A DNA stretch of 64,000 bases, taken from the NCBI RefSeq assembly GCF_000160455.2, contig NZ_ACJX03000001.1, positions 310,001 through 374,000 on the forward strand, in the 5' to 3' direction. The DNA is from Acetomicrobium hydrogeniformans ATCC BAA-1850 (GTDB lineage Bacteria > Synergistota > Synergistia > Synergistales > Acetomicrobiaceae). Of this stretch, positions 53,357 through 63,054 are shown one piece after another. Numbering within the stretch: the stretch's first letter is position 1; every line of letters begins with the position of its first letter. A program made the translations under genes and the position numbers. Under the pieces are notes generated by a model, which made no database searches, was not told where the DNA came from, and worked only from the letters and a program-made list of their open reading frames with translations.

Positions 53357-54349
53357 TTATCTGCGTTTCACAACTTCGGAATTTACCAAATTGGGCGGAA
53401 CTTCTCCTTTGAGCGCTTTAATGACATTTTCTGCTGCCATGGTTGCCATCTTGGCGCGAGTGGCGTATGATGCAGAGCCTAGGTGCGGCAGCAGGACAAC
53501 GTTGTCAAGCTCAAGAAGCTCTGGGGCTACCTCTGGTTCTCGTTCAAAGACGTCAAGACCTGCTCCCCTGATCCAACCTTCTTTCAGCGCCTTCGCCAAG
53601 GCCTTTTCGTCAACGATAGGCCCCCTTGCGGTATTTATTAGGTAGGCTTCTTTTTTCATCATCTTCAATTCCCGCTCTCCTATCAGATGCCGGGTTTCTT
53701 TGGTTAAGGGCACATGAATAGATATGAAATCGGCCTCCCTAAGCAGATCATCAAGCGGCCTATATTCGGCGTTTAACTTCTTTTCCACCTCTTCGGAGGC
53801 TCTATGGGCGCTGTAATATACGACCTTCATGTCAAAGCCAATTGCCCTGCGGGCTACTGCCCTGCCAATATTGCCAAAACCAATGATGCCAAGCGTTGCA
53901 TGATGCACGTCGGTACCCAGAAGAAGCATGGGTTTCCATCCCTTAAACTTTCCCTGGCGCAAGAATTTGTCACCCTCTACGACCCTGCGAGCCGTGGCCA
54001 AAATGAGCGCCCAGGCGAGATCGGCCGTCGTATCCGTTAGCACACCCGGCGTGTTGGTCACCATGATCCCACGCTTTGTAGCTGCATCCACAACTATATT
54101 GTCAAAACCTACAGCATAGTTAGCGATGATTTTGAGCTGAGGGCCAGCTGCGTCCATCACCTCGTCATCGATTCTGTCGGCAAGCAGGCAAACGATGGCA
54201 TCTACTCCTTTGACTTCCTTTAAAAATAAATCTCTAGGAAAGACACCTTCGTAGTCGAACACCTTGACATGGCAATATTCCTCTAAAATGCGCATCCCTT
54301 CTTCAGGGATGCGACTGGTCACCAGAACTTTGGGCTTACTGCTCATCAC
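53357..54349 (-). CDS. D-isomer 2-hydroxyacid dehydrogenase
   Basis: 330 residues, NAD(P)-dependent glyoxylate/hydroxypyruvate-reductase-like enzyme. Nucleotide loop [16 protein letters not shown] (about 148-163), catalytic Arg in [10 protein letters not shown], Glu in [14 protein letters not shown] and His in [16 protein letters not shown] 54349 overlaps the M20 gene stop as ATGA, and a second ATG follows. Last gene of a three-gene operon (transporter, amidohydrolase, dehydrogenase). Probable role: reduction of a 2-oxoacid released from an N-acyl amino acid; substrate unknown. Confidence 0.9.
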   Translation of the reverse strand: MMSSKPKVLVTSRIPEEGMRILEEYCHVKVFDYEGVFPRDLFLKEVKGVDAIVCLLADRIDDEVMDAAGPQLKIIANYAVGFDNIVVDAATKRGIMVTNTPGVLTDTTADLAWALILATARRVVEGDKFLRQGKFKGWKPMLLLGTDVHHATLGIIGFGNIGRAVARRAIGFDMKVVYYSAHRASEEVEKKLNAEYRPLDDLLREADFISIHVPLTKETRHLIGERELKMMKKEAYLINTARGPIVDEKALAKALKEGWIRGAGLDVFEREPEVAPELLELDNVVLLPHLGSASYATRAKMATMAAENVIKALKGEVPPNLVNSEVVKRR

Positions 54350-55545
54350 CGATCACTCCTTTTTGTTCCTTCCATCGCAAGAGCCGCTAGAAGCGCTACA
54401 CCTTTTTTTAGCACTTCATCATTAGTCTTAAACATTGGATTATGATGCTCGGCGTCAGTGCCCTTTTGGGAATCTGCAATGCCCAGGAAAAATATAGCTC
54501 CTGGTACTTTCTGTTGATAGAAGCTAAAATCCTCAGAACCCATAGTTATGGGTATCTCAACCAAAGATTTATCTCCGAACATAATTGAGGCAACTTCTTT
54601 TAAGGTTTCAATCATGCTTGGATCGTTTACGGTGACCGGGTAAACGGGAACATAGTTGGTCTTCACTTCACACCTCAAAGCGCTGCCTATGCCTTTCGCG
54701 ATTCGTTCTATTTTTTCTGGCAGTCCGTCACGTACCTTCGAATTAGTGGTGCGAATGCTGCCTTGAATGAAGGCTTTATCGGGTATTATGTTAGGTGCAC
54801 TCCCGCTTTCAAGCTTGCCGATGCTCAATACAGCAGTTTCCAATGGGTCCAACTCACGACTTATGATAGTCTGCACAGACATTATTATATTTGCAGCTGT
54901 TATGGTAGGGTCTTTGGCCTCGTGAGGCCTTGAGCTGTGACCGCCTTTACCCTTTACCTCTACCTCCCAAATATCCGACGACGCCATTATAGGACCTGAT
55001 CTGTAGCCTACTGTTCCGGCCGGAAGCGGACTCCATACGTGAAGGCCCCAAATAGCCTCAACACCATCTAACACGCCTTCATTTATAAGCTTACGAGCCC
55101 CGGATTTAACTCCCGATTCTTCCGCCGGTTGAAAGATCAAACGCACTTTACATGGAAGTTTATCTCTTAACGAGGCAAGCACATGGGCAACGCCTAAAAG
55201 TATCGCTGCATGGGCATCATGCCCGCAAGCATGCATTACCCCTTTATTCCTGGACTTACACTGTACATCCGCCTCTTCCTCAATGGGCAGGGCATCAATG
55301 TCAGCTCTAAGGGCTACAATGGGAAATTCCTTTCTTCCTGCGATATCTCCCACAACTCCCGACTCTGTCCCTCCAAAGCCACGACGTACGCCGTCAAACC
55401 CTAGTTCTCTTAGCACTTGCTCTATAATTTTGGACGTTCTTTCCTCCTCCCAGGAAAGCTCAGGGTGAGCATGAAAGTCGTGACGAAAGTTTATGACCTT
55501 TTCTTCAAATCTCTCGGCAAGCTCCAAAATTTCCTCAAATTTCAA
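54346..55545 (-). CDS. M20 family amidohydrolase (aminoacylase / IAA-amino acid hydrolase-like)
   Basis: About 399 residues from TTG 55545, preceded by AAGGAG at 10 bases; GTG 55554 sits 1 base from that site. M20D features: [19 protein letters not shown], metal ligands in [18 protein letters not shown] and [16 protein letters not shown], dimerisation domain [15 protein letters not shown], and the final ligand in [17 protein letters not shown]. Deacylates N-acyl amino acids. Sandwiched between a transporter and a hydroxyacid dehydrogenase, so imported conjugate cleavage is plausible. Confidence 0.92.
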   Translation of the reverse strand: MKFEEILELAERFEEKVINFRHDFHAHPELSWEEERTSKIIEQVLRELGFDGVRRGFGGTESGVVGDIAGRKEFPIVALRADIDALPIEEEADVQCKSRNKGVMHACGHDAHAAILLGVAHVLASLRDKLPCKVRLIFQPAEESGVKSGARKLINEGVLDGVEAIWGLHVWSPLPAGTVGYRSGPIMASSDIWEVEVKGKGGHSSRPHEAKDPTITAANIIMSVQTIISRELDPLETAVLSIGKLESGSAPNIIPDKAFIQGSIRTTNSKVRDGLPEKIERIAKGIGSALRCEVKTNYVPVYPVTVNDPSMIETLKEVASIMFGDKSLVEIPITMGSEDFSFYQQKVPGAIFFLGIADSQKGTDAEHHNPMFKTNDEVLKKGVALLAALAMEGTKRSDR

Positions 55546-55568
55546 AAAAATCACGCTCCTTAAAAAGT

Positions 55569-56756
55569 TTATATCAGCTTTACCAGGAATCCTGCCAAGA
55601 AAACCGATGCAATGGTGACTGTAGTAAAGCCGGAAACCAACATCTTTGGCAGTATCTTAGTGAGCACAAACTCCTTTTCTTCGGGAGTTTCTCCTACAGC
55701 GTTTGCCACTTCCTGAGACACTATAAAGGTCCCCGGAAAGCCAAACAGACAACAAACACCGATTGCAAGGCTCATTTCCCATGAATACCCGAAAACTTTA
55801 GACAAAATCACAGAAGAGATGATAATTCCCACTACGGCTATGGCAAAGGACAAAGCTATAGGAACTATTAGGGAAATAACCATGCTTGGAGTAGCCTTGC
55901 TCAGATTCATAAAAATCGGAACCAGCAAGGCAAAAAGGGTAAAGCCCTCTGAATTCGCCTTTGTTAAAATTTTTGGCTCAAGAAATCCAATTTCGTAAAA
56001 TATTATGCCAAAAATCAAAGCCATTACGAATTTATCTATAACGCCGCCCAAAAGCTGCGCCACCATTACAGCAAGCCACCCAACAAGCATAGTTTTCATG
56101 ATCAAGATGAACGGTGTCTGCAGCTCTTTTGGTGTAGCAGGTATAAATTTCCATTTTCTATTGTTTTCCATGGAATTATCCTCTGATTTAAGAGGCGCCC
56201 CATCTATGGAAACACCACCACTTCTATATATATCTCTAAGCCGATGACCTTCTCGTGACAAACAAATAGAAGCTATGGGCAAACCAACAAAGTTCTGAAG
56301 TACTAAAAGGAGTGTAAGGAAAACCAACACCGTTTCCAAACCCTTGGACTTTGCCGCTTCACTCATAATAAGCGTCGCTACAACACCACCAGAGATAGGG
56401 CCCGCTGCCGGTATAGCATACTCACGACCCACTATAGGAGAACCTATTACAAAAAGGGCAACACCGGCAAATACTATGGCGCTAAAGGCAATGACAACCG
56501 TTTTCCATTCTTCTTGCAAATCTTTAAGCCTCATCAACGTACCCATATGAACCATAAGTATGGGGATCAATGCTAAAGCAAGCTTTACAATAACAGCATC
56601 CTCAAACAATGTCTTTGGAATTCCAAGCCAAAATCCAATCATAAATATAATTCCGGAAACAAATAACATGGAAAAAATAGCCTTAGTTTTTTGCGAAACA
56701 AAATCTCCAATAGCATACACAATAGCGATGATCAATAACGCGGTAATCGGACTCAA
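55569..56756 (-). CDS. Multi-pass membrane protein, putative carboxylate/amino acid symporter
   Basis: 395 residues with about ten or eleven membrane segments (LLIIAIVYAIGDFV, SMLFVSGIIFMIGFWL, LALALIPILMVHMG, and others) and a hydrophilic central loop (residues about 170-205) bearing SREGHRLRDIYRSGG. Two halves carry Gly/Pro-rich segments AAGPISGGVVATLIMSEA and VCCLFGFPGTFIVSQEVANAVGE, as in GltS-like secondary transporters with re-entrant loops. I do not recognise the exact family. Start ATG follows AGGAGG. It is 15-25 bp from the M20 gene; likely supplies its substrate. Confidence 0.6.
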   Translation of the reverse strand: MSPITALLIIAIVYAIGDFVSQKTKAIFSMLFVSGIIFMIGFWLGIPKTLFEDAVIVKLALALIPILMVHMGTLMRLKDLQEEWKTVVIAFSAIVFAGVALFVIGSPIVGREYAIPAAGPISGGVVATLIMSEAAKSKGLETVLVFLTLLLVLQNFVGLPIASICLSREGHRLRDIYRSGGVSIDGAPLKSEDNSMENNRKWKFIPATPKELQTPFILIMKTMLVGWLAVMVAQLLGGVIDKFVMALIFGIIFYEIGFLEPKILTKANSEGFTLFALLVPIFMNLSKATPSMVISLIVPIALSFAIAVVGIIISSVILSKVFGYSWEMSLAIGVCCLFGFPGTFIVSQEVANAVGETPEEKEFVLTKILPKMLVSGFTTVTIASVFLAGFLVKLI

Positions 56757-57129
56757 TTAAGCTTCCTCCTTTTTAATAAATATTTACATCAAAATTTGTT
56801 TAGTTTTTACTTTACCTGCTCTGCCGTGACTGTTATCATCGCTGCTTAAGTAGGTCCTCAGCATAGACATGAAATGCACTAAAACCCTTACTGGTCCATT
56901 GCCCTGGAACTTAACTTAGAAGAAAGCAAATGGCTTCTCATATTACCTTCGGGGCCTAAGGTGCCACAATCCCTTTTGATTCGAGAATCGTAATGTAACT
57001 CTAGTTATGAAACGTCCGTTTAAATATAATGTTTCATCGAGTATCAAGGTGTATTTAATTCCGATCAAACAGTAATTCAGTAATTCCCCAAATATATAGG
57101 GACAGCCTCAATGTACAGCCATCATGTAT
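56757..57129. other. Intergenic region upstream of the transporter operon
   Basis: No gene seen. Contains the inverted repeat ATGAAAC/GTTTCAT (57007-57013 and 57031-57037 approximately) with a nested AAAC-GTCC-GTTT, and on the minus strand a hairpin ACCTT-AGGCCCCG-AAGGT and a second AGAAG/CTTCT pair. They could be operator or leader elements of the downstream operon. I tested for T-box and glycine-type motifs by eye without a match. Confidence 0.35.
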
Positions 57130-57849
57130 TTACATACCCAGATATGCTCGTTTTATTTCCTCGCTCTCGAGGAGATCTTTCGATGAGCCTGACATAACGA
57201 CCCTGCCGGATTGGATTACGTAACCCTTATCGGCAATCTCCAAAGCTTCGAGGACACGCTGTTCAACTAATAACACCGTTACTCCGTATCGTCTTATTTC
57301 GGTAACAATCTGTAATACCTTTTCGACCAAACTAGGCTGCAAGCCTAAACTCAATTCATCTAAAAGTATTACCTTTGGCGCACTCATGAGTCCTCTTGCA
57401 ATGGCAAGCATTTGTTGCTCCCCACCGCTCATGGTTTCAGCCTTTTGATTAAGCCTTTCCTTTAATATAGGAAACAAAGAACAGACCCATTCTAAACGCT
57501 GCTCAACGACTTCTCTGTTCTCTTCTTTAAAAGCTCCAAGTTCCAGATTTTCTTTAACAGAAAGCTTGCCAAAGATCCTTCTGCCCTCAGGGACATAAGT
57601 AAGGCCCTTTCTAACCATTACATGAGCGGGAAGTCCAGTCACATCTTCCCCGTAAAATTTTACAAAGCCGCTTTTTGGGCGTAATAAGCCTGAAACAGTA
57701 CGCAAGGTGGTCGTCTTGCCTGCACCATTTGCTCCAACGATCGCAACTATCTCGCCCTCTTTTACTTCAAATGAAATACCGTGAAGCACAGGTACCCCCT
57801 CATAGCCTGCGTATAAGTCCCTCACTTCCAGCGCAAAGTCAGTCATCAC
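57130..57849 (-). CDS. livF: Branched-chain amino acid ABC transporter ATPase LivF
   Basis: 239 residues, short LivF type. Walker A GANGAGKT, GLTYVPEGRRIFGKLSVKENL (LivF-specific), signature MSGGEQQMLAIARGL, Walker B VILLDELSLGLQP, and switch His replaced by LLVEQ as usual for LivF. Start ATG overlaps the livG stop. Last gene of the liv operon. Confidence 0.95.
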   Translation of the reverse strand: MMTDFALEVRDLYAGYEGVPVLHGISFEVKEGEIVAIVGANGAGKTTTLRTVSGLLRPKSGFVKFYGEDVTGLPAHVMVRKGLTYVPEGRRIFGKLSVKENLELGAFKEENREVVEQRLEWVCSLFPILKERLNQKAETMSGGEQQMLAIARGLMSAPKVILLDELSLGLQPSLVEKVLQIVTEIRRYGVTVLLVEQRVLEALEIADKGYVIQSGRVVMSGSSKDLLESEEIKRAYLGM

Positions 57850-58592
57850 GCCTTCATCTCCCTAAGTCGTTTGCTAAACTTCTCTCCTAAATATGCAGCT
57901 ATAACTCTTTCGTCCTGAACTACTTCGCTGGGTGGCCCTTCCGCTATCTTCACCCCACTATCCAATACAACGACTTTGTCTGCAATAGGCATAATTGCCT
58001 CCATAATATGCTCTACAACCAACAATGTGATCGCTCTCGATTTAATGTCCTTTATTACATCAATGGCTTCTTTTAGTTCTGTGCCAGTCAACCCGGCCAT
58101 CACTTCATCGAGCATCAAGAGGCGCGGCTGCGTAGCCATGGCTCTAGCCAACTCCAGGCGTTTTTTTAAGCCGATAGTGAGGCTCCCCGCTTTTTTATCC
58201 CTGTGATCATCAAGATGGCACATTTTTAGGCAAGATTCTGCTATTTCAGAAGCAACTTCGAGTTTGGAGGTTCTTAAAAAAGCACCGACTAATATATTAT
58301 CGAAGACGGTCATATCAATCAAAGGACGTACAACCTGAAATGTCCTAACTGCTCCCAAGCGAGCAACTTTATGGGGAGGCCAACCTGTTATATCGGTGCC
58401 GTCATAAAAGACCTTTCCGGAAGTCGGTTTGTAAACTCCTGAGATGCAATTAAAAAGGGTCGTCTTCCCCGCACCATTGGGCCCAATTAGGCCAACTATG
58501 GCGCCCTCTTCGACATCAAAGGATACGTCATTGTTAGCAACAAGGGAGCCGAATTTCTTGGTTAGGTTACGTACTTCCAGCAAAGCCATCAA
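57846..58592 (-). CDS. livG: Branched-chain amino acid ABC transporter ATPase LivG
   Basis: 248 residues. Walker A GPNGAGKT, GAVRTFQVVRPLIDMTVFDNILVGAF (LivG pattern), signature LTIGLKKRLELARAMATQP, Walker B LLMLDEVMAGLT, VVEHIMEAI. The signature Leu-Thr-Ile-Gly replaces the common LSGGQ, a frequent variant in this family. ATG 58592 overlaps the livM stop; another ATG follows directly. Confidence 0.94.
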   Translation of the reverse strand: MMALLEVRNLTKKFGSLVANNDVSFDVEEGAIVGLIGPNGAGKTTLFNCISGVYKPTSGKVFYDGTDITGWPPHKVARLGAVRTFQVVRPLIDMTVFDNILVGAFLRTSKLEVASEIAESCLKMCHLDDHRDKKAGSLTIGLKKRLELARAMATQPRLLMLDEVMAGLTGTELKEAIDVIKDIKSRAITLLVVEHIMEAIMPIADKVVVLDSGVKIAEGPPSEVVQDERVIAAYLGEKFSKRLREMKA

Positions 58593-59596
58593 TCATCGCC
58601 TCCCTTTGTTGCTTTGAAACGTGTAGTCAATAAATTTATGAAACCCATAACACCCTTCGGTTGACGAGTTACGATGAGGACAATCAAAATTCCGAATATT
58701 ATCAGGTCGACTCCTCCGCCCAACCCGCCCCATATTGCACGACTATACTCCTGCAAGGGAATTAGTATGGCTGCTCCCAGCAAGGGCCCCCAAAAAGTTC
58801 CCAATCCTCCGAGGATCGTTATCAATACAAACCTCATTGACATATCCAGCGACATGACCATTGGCGGATCGACCCTCAAGTTGTACTGCACAAAAAAGGC
58901 TCCGCATAAAGCCGCTAAAAAAGCAGAAATAGCTATCGCGGTCAACTTAACGGCCGTGCTGTTAACGCCTAATGCCTCAGCGGCTTCCTGCCCGTCCCTA
59001 ACGGCTTTCAAGTAATAGCCCAATTTATTGACTTCCATCCAGCGCACAAAGGAAAAAATCAAGATAAATAGCCCAAAAGCACCGTAATAATACTGAGTTT
59101 TAGTCTGAAACCACATGAAATTCTTCCAACCTTCTTCTATTATGGGATAATCTAGACCAAGAGCCCCACCCACCCAATACCAAACCATAAATAGTCGGTT
59201 AAATATTTCTACTATTGCAAAGGTAGCAATGGCAAAATAATGCCCTTTGAGCCTGAAACAGGGATAACTTATAATGAGCGACACAATCGCTGCGAGTAAT
59301 GCACCGATTATTGCGCCAGGCCATGGCGTAAGACCGTAAGTTACCACTGCCATGCCAGCTCCATAAGCGCCGATCCCAAAAAAGACCGAATGGCCAAATG
59401 AAACCTGCCCACAATAACCACCCAAAATATTCCAAGCTTGAGACATGCATGCAAAAAGCAAGGTTAAAACAAGTACATGCTGAGCAAAAGGGCTTTGAAG
59501 CGGTCCGGGAATTAATGGCAAAACTGCAATAAGGAGAAGAACGCCATACCACAATTTCCTGCCTCTTTTTGTGCAACTCATCCGACCGATCACCAC
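58589..59596 (-). CDS. livM: Branched-chain amino acid ABC permease LivM
   Basis: 335 residues, about ten membrane segments. LivM features: WNILGGYCGQVSFGHSVFFGIGAYGAG, RLKGHYFAIATFAIVEI, AVRDGQEAAEALGVN (EAA-type loop for the ATPase) and ILGGLGTFWGPLLGAAILIPLQEY. GTG 59596 overlaps the livH stop; ATG 59581 is an alternative. Confidence 0.94.
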   Translation of the reverse strand: MVIGRMSCTKRGRKLWYGVLLLIAVLPLIPGPLQSPFAQHVLVLTLLFACMSQAWNILGGYCGQVSFGHSVFFGIGAYGAGMAVVTYGLTPWPGAIIGALLAAIVSLIISYPCFRLKGHYFAIATFAIVEIFNRLFMVWYWVGGALGLDYPIIEEGWKNFMWFQTKTQYYYGAFGLFILIFSFVRWMEVNKLGYYLKAVRDGQEAAEALGVNSTAVKLTAIAISAFLAALCGAFFVQYNLRVDPPMVMSLDMSMRFVLITILGGLGTFWGPLLGAAILIPLQEYSRAIWGGLGGGVDLIIFGILIVLIVTRQPKGVMGFINLLTTRFKATKGGDD

Positions 59597-60450
59597 CCGA
59601 ATAAACCCTTAGGCCTTATTAATATAACGATTAAATAAAGTCCAAAAACTGCCACATACTTAAATATGGGAGCTACATAAAATCCGACTAAAGCCTCTAC
59701 CAATCCGACGAGTATTGCCGCCAACAACGACCCCACAATGCTGCCAAACCCGCCTAACGCAACGCAAACAAAGGCTATCAAACTAAAAAGGCTTCCTGCC
59801 TCAGGATGCACAGGCATATACATGGGAAGCAATCCTCCTGCTACACCGACACAGGCCCCTCCAATGCCAAATACTAAAGCGTAGATTTTGCTGGTATCTA
59901 TGCCCATTAGTTCAGCCGCATCCCTGTCCATGGCAGTGGCCTGTATCGCCCATCCCGTTCTGCTTCGGGTCATAAATCGGTATATGCATGTGATGACTAT
60001 TAAGGAAACGATTGCAATTACAAGCTGAGGGAGAGGGAGAATTAAATCTCCCATGGGTATGACTCTGCCCCCCAAATACGTGTCCGACAACAACTTAAAG
60101 TTTGGTGAAAATCTGTTCAAACATATGTTTTTAATGAGCATCGACAACCCAAAAGTGGCAAGAAGAGCCGAAAGAGGAGGCTTACCAATGAGTTGACTTA
60201 TAACCAACTTATAAACAATAACAGATAAAATAAATACAAATGCCGCAGAAGCAATCCATGAAATCAATGGATCGACATTCATTAAAAAACCCAACCAATA
60301 AGTCACATACATCGCCACCATCAAAAATTCTCCATGGGCAAAATTTATGACGTCCATTACACCCCAAATCAGAGATAATCCAACGGTTATTAACGCATAC
60401 AACATTCCATTAAGCAGTCCGTCCAATACTACCTGCAGGAATATTGCCAT
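59590..60450 (-). CDS. livH: Branched-chain amino acid ABC permease LivH
   Basis: 286 residues from ATG 60450, which follows GGAGGAATTGCCG; twenty further codons upstream are not needed. Membrane protein with LLNGMLYALITVGLSLIWGVMDVINFAHGEFLMVAMYVTYWL, ATAMDRDAAELMGID (EAA loop), and LGGFGSIVGSLLAAILVGLVEAL. Starts 79 bp after livK. Confidence 0.95.
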   Translation of the reverse strand: MAIFLQVVLDGLLNGMLYALITVGLSLIWGVMDVINFAHGEFLMVAMYVTYWLGFLMNVDPLISWIASAAFVFILSVIVYKLVISQLIGKPPLSALLATFGLSMLIKNICLNRFSPNFKLLSDTYLGGRVIPMGDLILPLPQLVIAIVSLIVITCIYRFMTRSRTGWAIQATAMDRDAAELMGIDTSKIYALVFGIGGACVGVAGGLLPMYMPVHPEAGSLFSLIAFVCVALGGFGSIVGSLLAAILVGLVEALVGFYVAPIFKYVAVFGLYLIVILIRPKGLFGW

Positions 60451-60528
60451 CGGCAATTCCTCCTTCAATCTAAAATTTGGGAAGAAGGCTTCAAGAAACC
60501 CTCTTCCCAAATTCTATGCAATTGATCG

Positions 60529-61803
60529 CTATTTACGTTGGTCCCAGGATGGCATAGGAACTACTGGTTCGGCATTTGCAAATTCCTCAGGAAATACCCT
60601 TCGATATTCTCCGCCAATTAGTTGGGTAATTGTGCTCATGGCCTTTATGTTTTGACCGCCCGGGGCAAATGCCACTTTTCCACCCAAGGAAAGCGGTGAA
60701 TCCCACTCGTTGGCATAGAGGGCATCTACTATTTTTTCCGTATCAAGAGAGCCAACTTTTTCGATAGCCTGGGCCAGTACAAGCATTGCCACTGCCTCTT
60801 GAATGCTATCGCTATCAAAGGGAACGGGAGGATCTATTTTAGATTTATATATTTCTTCAACAGGAGCTACAGCTGGCATTAGTTCTGCCAGTTCCGGAGA
60901 ATATCCGGTGGTACCCATGAAATAATCTCCATCGCCACCGAGCTGCTTTGCAATTAATGGATCTTGATAACCTGAACAGTAGTTTAAACTTACCTTAGGA
61001 AGCCAAGAAAGTTGTTTCATAGTTTTTATCCAGAGTATGTAGTCTGCGCCCAGACATGCACCAAACACGACGTCGGGGTTTTTCCCTTTCAGCATCTGTA
61101 CCTCGCTGTTGAGGTTTGTAGCTCCAGGATTGAAAGCTACGTCTGCAACGTATTCGAAGCCGGCCTCTTCGATAGCCTTTTTGGCCTCCTGCGCAGCATG
61201 CTTTCCAAATTCGGTGTTTTCATAAATAACTCCGAAGGTCTTGTAATTTGTTCCTTCAGTTTCGTTAAGCCATTTAATGAAATTCACGAACTCGATGGAT
61301 TCGGTCTCGTCAGTGGGAGCAATACGGAAGAAATATCTCGTACCCCTCTTAGTAAGTGCGGCTGAACTCGATGCACCGCACATAAATATCCTCTTTCTTC
61401 TCTCGGCGACCATACTTGCCGGTTTAGTTACAGCGCTGTTATAGCTTCCTATTATTGCGAAAACACCTTCCTGGTCGAAGAGGCGTTCCGCTTCGCTTTT
61501 ACCGACATCGGGCTTCCCTTGATGATCGGCGTGGATTAATACAATTTTATATCCACCCAAAATGCCTTCTTGATCAGCTAAAGGAACAGGAATGTCCGGA
61601 TAGGAGTTGTTTATCACTTCAACTGCAGCTTCAACTGCGGCCTTACACCTCTGTCCCGCCAAGGCTACAGGCCCGGTTAAAGGAAAAAGCGTGCCGATCT
61701 TTATTACCTTCTCCTCGGCAGAGGCAACACCGGAGACCGCAAAACTGACCAGGAGTGCGATAGCAATAATCGACGCAATTACTCTACCCCAACTCTTGCT
61801 CAT
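60529..61803 (-). CDS. livK: Branched-chain amino acid ABC substrate-binding protein
   Basis: 424 residues. Signal peptide (VIASIIAIALLVSFAVSGVASAEE), then periplasmic binding protein type I fold: IKIGTLFPLTGPVALAGQRCKAAVEAAVEVIN, SYNSAVTKPASMVAERRKRIFMCGASSSAALT and GTTGYSPELAELMPAVAP. It delivers an amino acid or short amide to LivHM. The C-terminus ends VVPMPSWDQRK. First gene of livKHMGF; TAATAATTTCGAGGGGG precedes the start. Confidence 0.92.
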   Translation of the reverse strand: MSKSWGRVIASIIAIALLVSFAVSGVASAEEKVIKIGTLFPLTGPVALAGQRCKAAVEAAVEVINNSYPDIPVPLADQEGILGGYKIVLIHADHQGKPDVGKSEAERLFDQEGVFAIIGSYNSAVTKPASMVAERRKRIFMCGASSSAALTKRGTRYFFRIAPTDETESIEFVNFIKWLNETEGTNYKTFGVIYENTEFGKHAAQEAKKAIEEAGFEYVADVAFNPGATNLNSEVQMLKGKNPDVVFGACLGADYILWIKTMKQLSWLPKVSLNYCSGYQDPLIAKQLGGDGDYFMGTTGYSPELAELMPAVAPVEEIYKSKIDPPVPFDSDSIQEAVAMLVLAQAIEKVGSLDTEKIVDALYANEWDSPLSLGGKVAFAPGGQNIKAMSTITQLIGGEYRRVFPEEFANAEPVVPMPSWDQRK

Positions 61804-61880
61804 GATAACAACACCCCCTCGAAATTATTAAATGAATTTTTTAACTACTGTATAAAATATAAAGTTCTATCGGATAACTG

Positions 61881-62978
61881 TCAAATGACGATAATATCCT
61901 TGGGAAGTTTACAAAGTGACCTGCATCCGTCATCTGTAACGACCACGATATTTTCAATGCGAATGCCAATTTTGCCTGGTATATAAATACCGGGCTCTAT
62001 ACTGAAAGTCATTCCCGGTTCCAAAGGTGTTTTATTACCTTCCATAATGTAAGGCGCTTCATGGATTGCAACGCCTATACCATGACCGAGGCGGGTATTG
62101 AAGTATTCACCGTATCCTGCGTCTTCAATTACACTTCTTGCAGCTCTATCCACTTCTTCGGCCAGGACTCCGGGCCTTACGGCAGCTTCTCCTGCTTCCT
62201 GGGCATTTAATACTACTTCATAAAGATTCTTTTCTTCATCTGATGGATCTCCGACGAAGATCGTCCGAGTGGTGTCAGAACAATAACTTTCATATCTACA
62301 TCCAAAGTCAATCAGCACCAGATCCCGTTCTTCTATAACACCTTTTGTGCCGTTGTAATGTGGTTTTGAGGCGTTCTCCTTACGCGCAACTATGACATCA
62401 AATGCAGGACCATCAGCTCCATGCTCTTCAAAAAGCTCTATCAGTTTTTTCTTTATCTCCCCCTCGGTCAATCCCGGTCTTATAAAGCCCAAAAGTTCTC
62501 TAAAAGCTGCGTCGGAAATCTGCGTTGCCCTTTCGAGCTTTTCTATCTCCGAAGGGCTTTTAATTATTCTCATTCTCTCCAAAAAATGCCAACCGTTTAA
62601 TAACTTTACTCCCTGTCGATCGGAAATCTCTATGGCGTCCACGGCTCTAACTCCAAAGTTGACGGCAAGTTTCTTATCGTTTAGGTTAAAATCGTTCATT
62701 GCCTTTGCTAAAACTGGATAAAACCAATCTTTGTCATTCCACACATAAATGGGAGCCTCACTGCCGAATGCCGCCTCAAATTCTTCTAAATAAAGATGGG
62801 GCGTAATACAAAAATAACTGCCGTCGGCCAAAATAAATAGCCCTTTGAATCGCTCACACTCACCAGTTTTAAGCCCGCAAAGGTACTCCAAGTCGTCTCC
62901 CGGACCCAAAAGAAAAGCATCGATTCCTCTCTTTTGAAGATCCTCCGAAATTTCCCTTATCTTTCTTTTGTCCAACAT
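61881..62978 (-). CDS. M24 family metallopeptidase (Xaa-Pro aminopeptidase)
   Basis: 365 residues from ATG 62978 (GGAGG upstream; the frame extends 22 codons further). N-terminal creatinase-like domain (IDAFLLGPGDDLEYLCGLKTGE), C-terminal pita-bread domain with metal ligands: D in VLIDFGCRYESYCSDTTRTIFVG (two Asp), H in LGHGIGVAIHEAPYI, E in FSIEPGIYIPG and E in RIENIVVVTDDG. Removes N-terminal residues ahead of proline; cytosolic. 78 bp upstream of livK on the same strand, suggesting peptide/proline use alongside amino acid import. Confidence 0.92.
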   Translation of the reverse strand: MLDKRKIREISEDLQKRGIDAFLLGPGDDLEYLCGLKTGECERFKGLFILADGSYFCITPHLYLEEFEAAFGSEAPIYVWNDKDWFYPVLAKAMNDFNLNDKKLAVNFGVRAVDAIEISDRQGVKLLNGWHFLERMRIIKSPSEIEKLERATQISDAAFRELLGFIRPGLTEGEIKKKLIELFEEHGADGPAFDVIVARKENASKPHYNGTKGVIEERDLVLIDFGCRYESYCSDTTRTIFVGDPSDEEKNLYEVVLNAQEAGEAAVRPGVLAEEVDRAARSVIEDAGYGEYFNTRLGHGIGVAIHEAPYIMEGNKTPLEPGMTFSIEPGIYIPGKIGIRIENIVVVTDDGCRSLCKLPKDIIVI

Positions 62979-63054
62979 TCTCAAAATGCCTCCTCCCTTC
63001 AAAGTAACTTGCAAATGCCAGTAAATATCTTCATGCAGACGCAAAGAGCAAGAT

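Noticed and set aside
56757-57129. Possible T-box or glycine riboswitch
   Set aside because: A GTGGCACC and a CCGAAGG segment look suggestive but neither the T-box antiterminator consensus nor the glycine aptamer pairing can be drawn.
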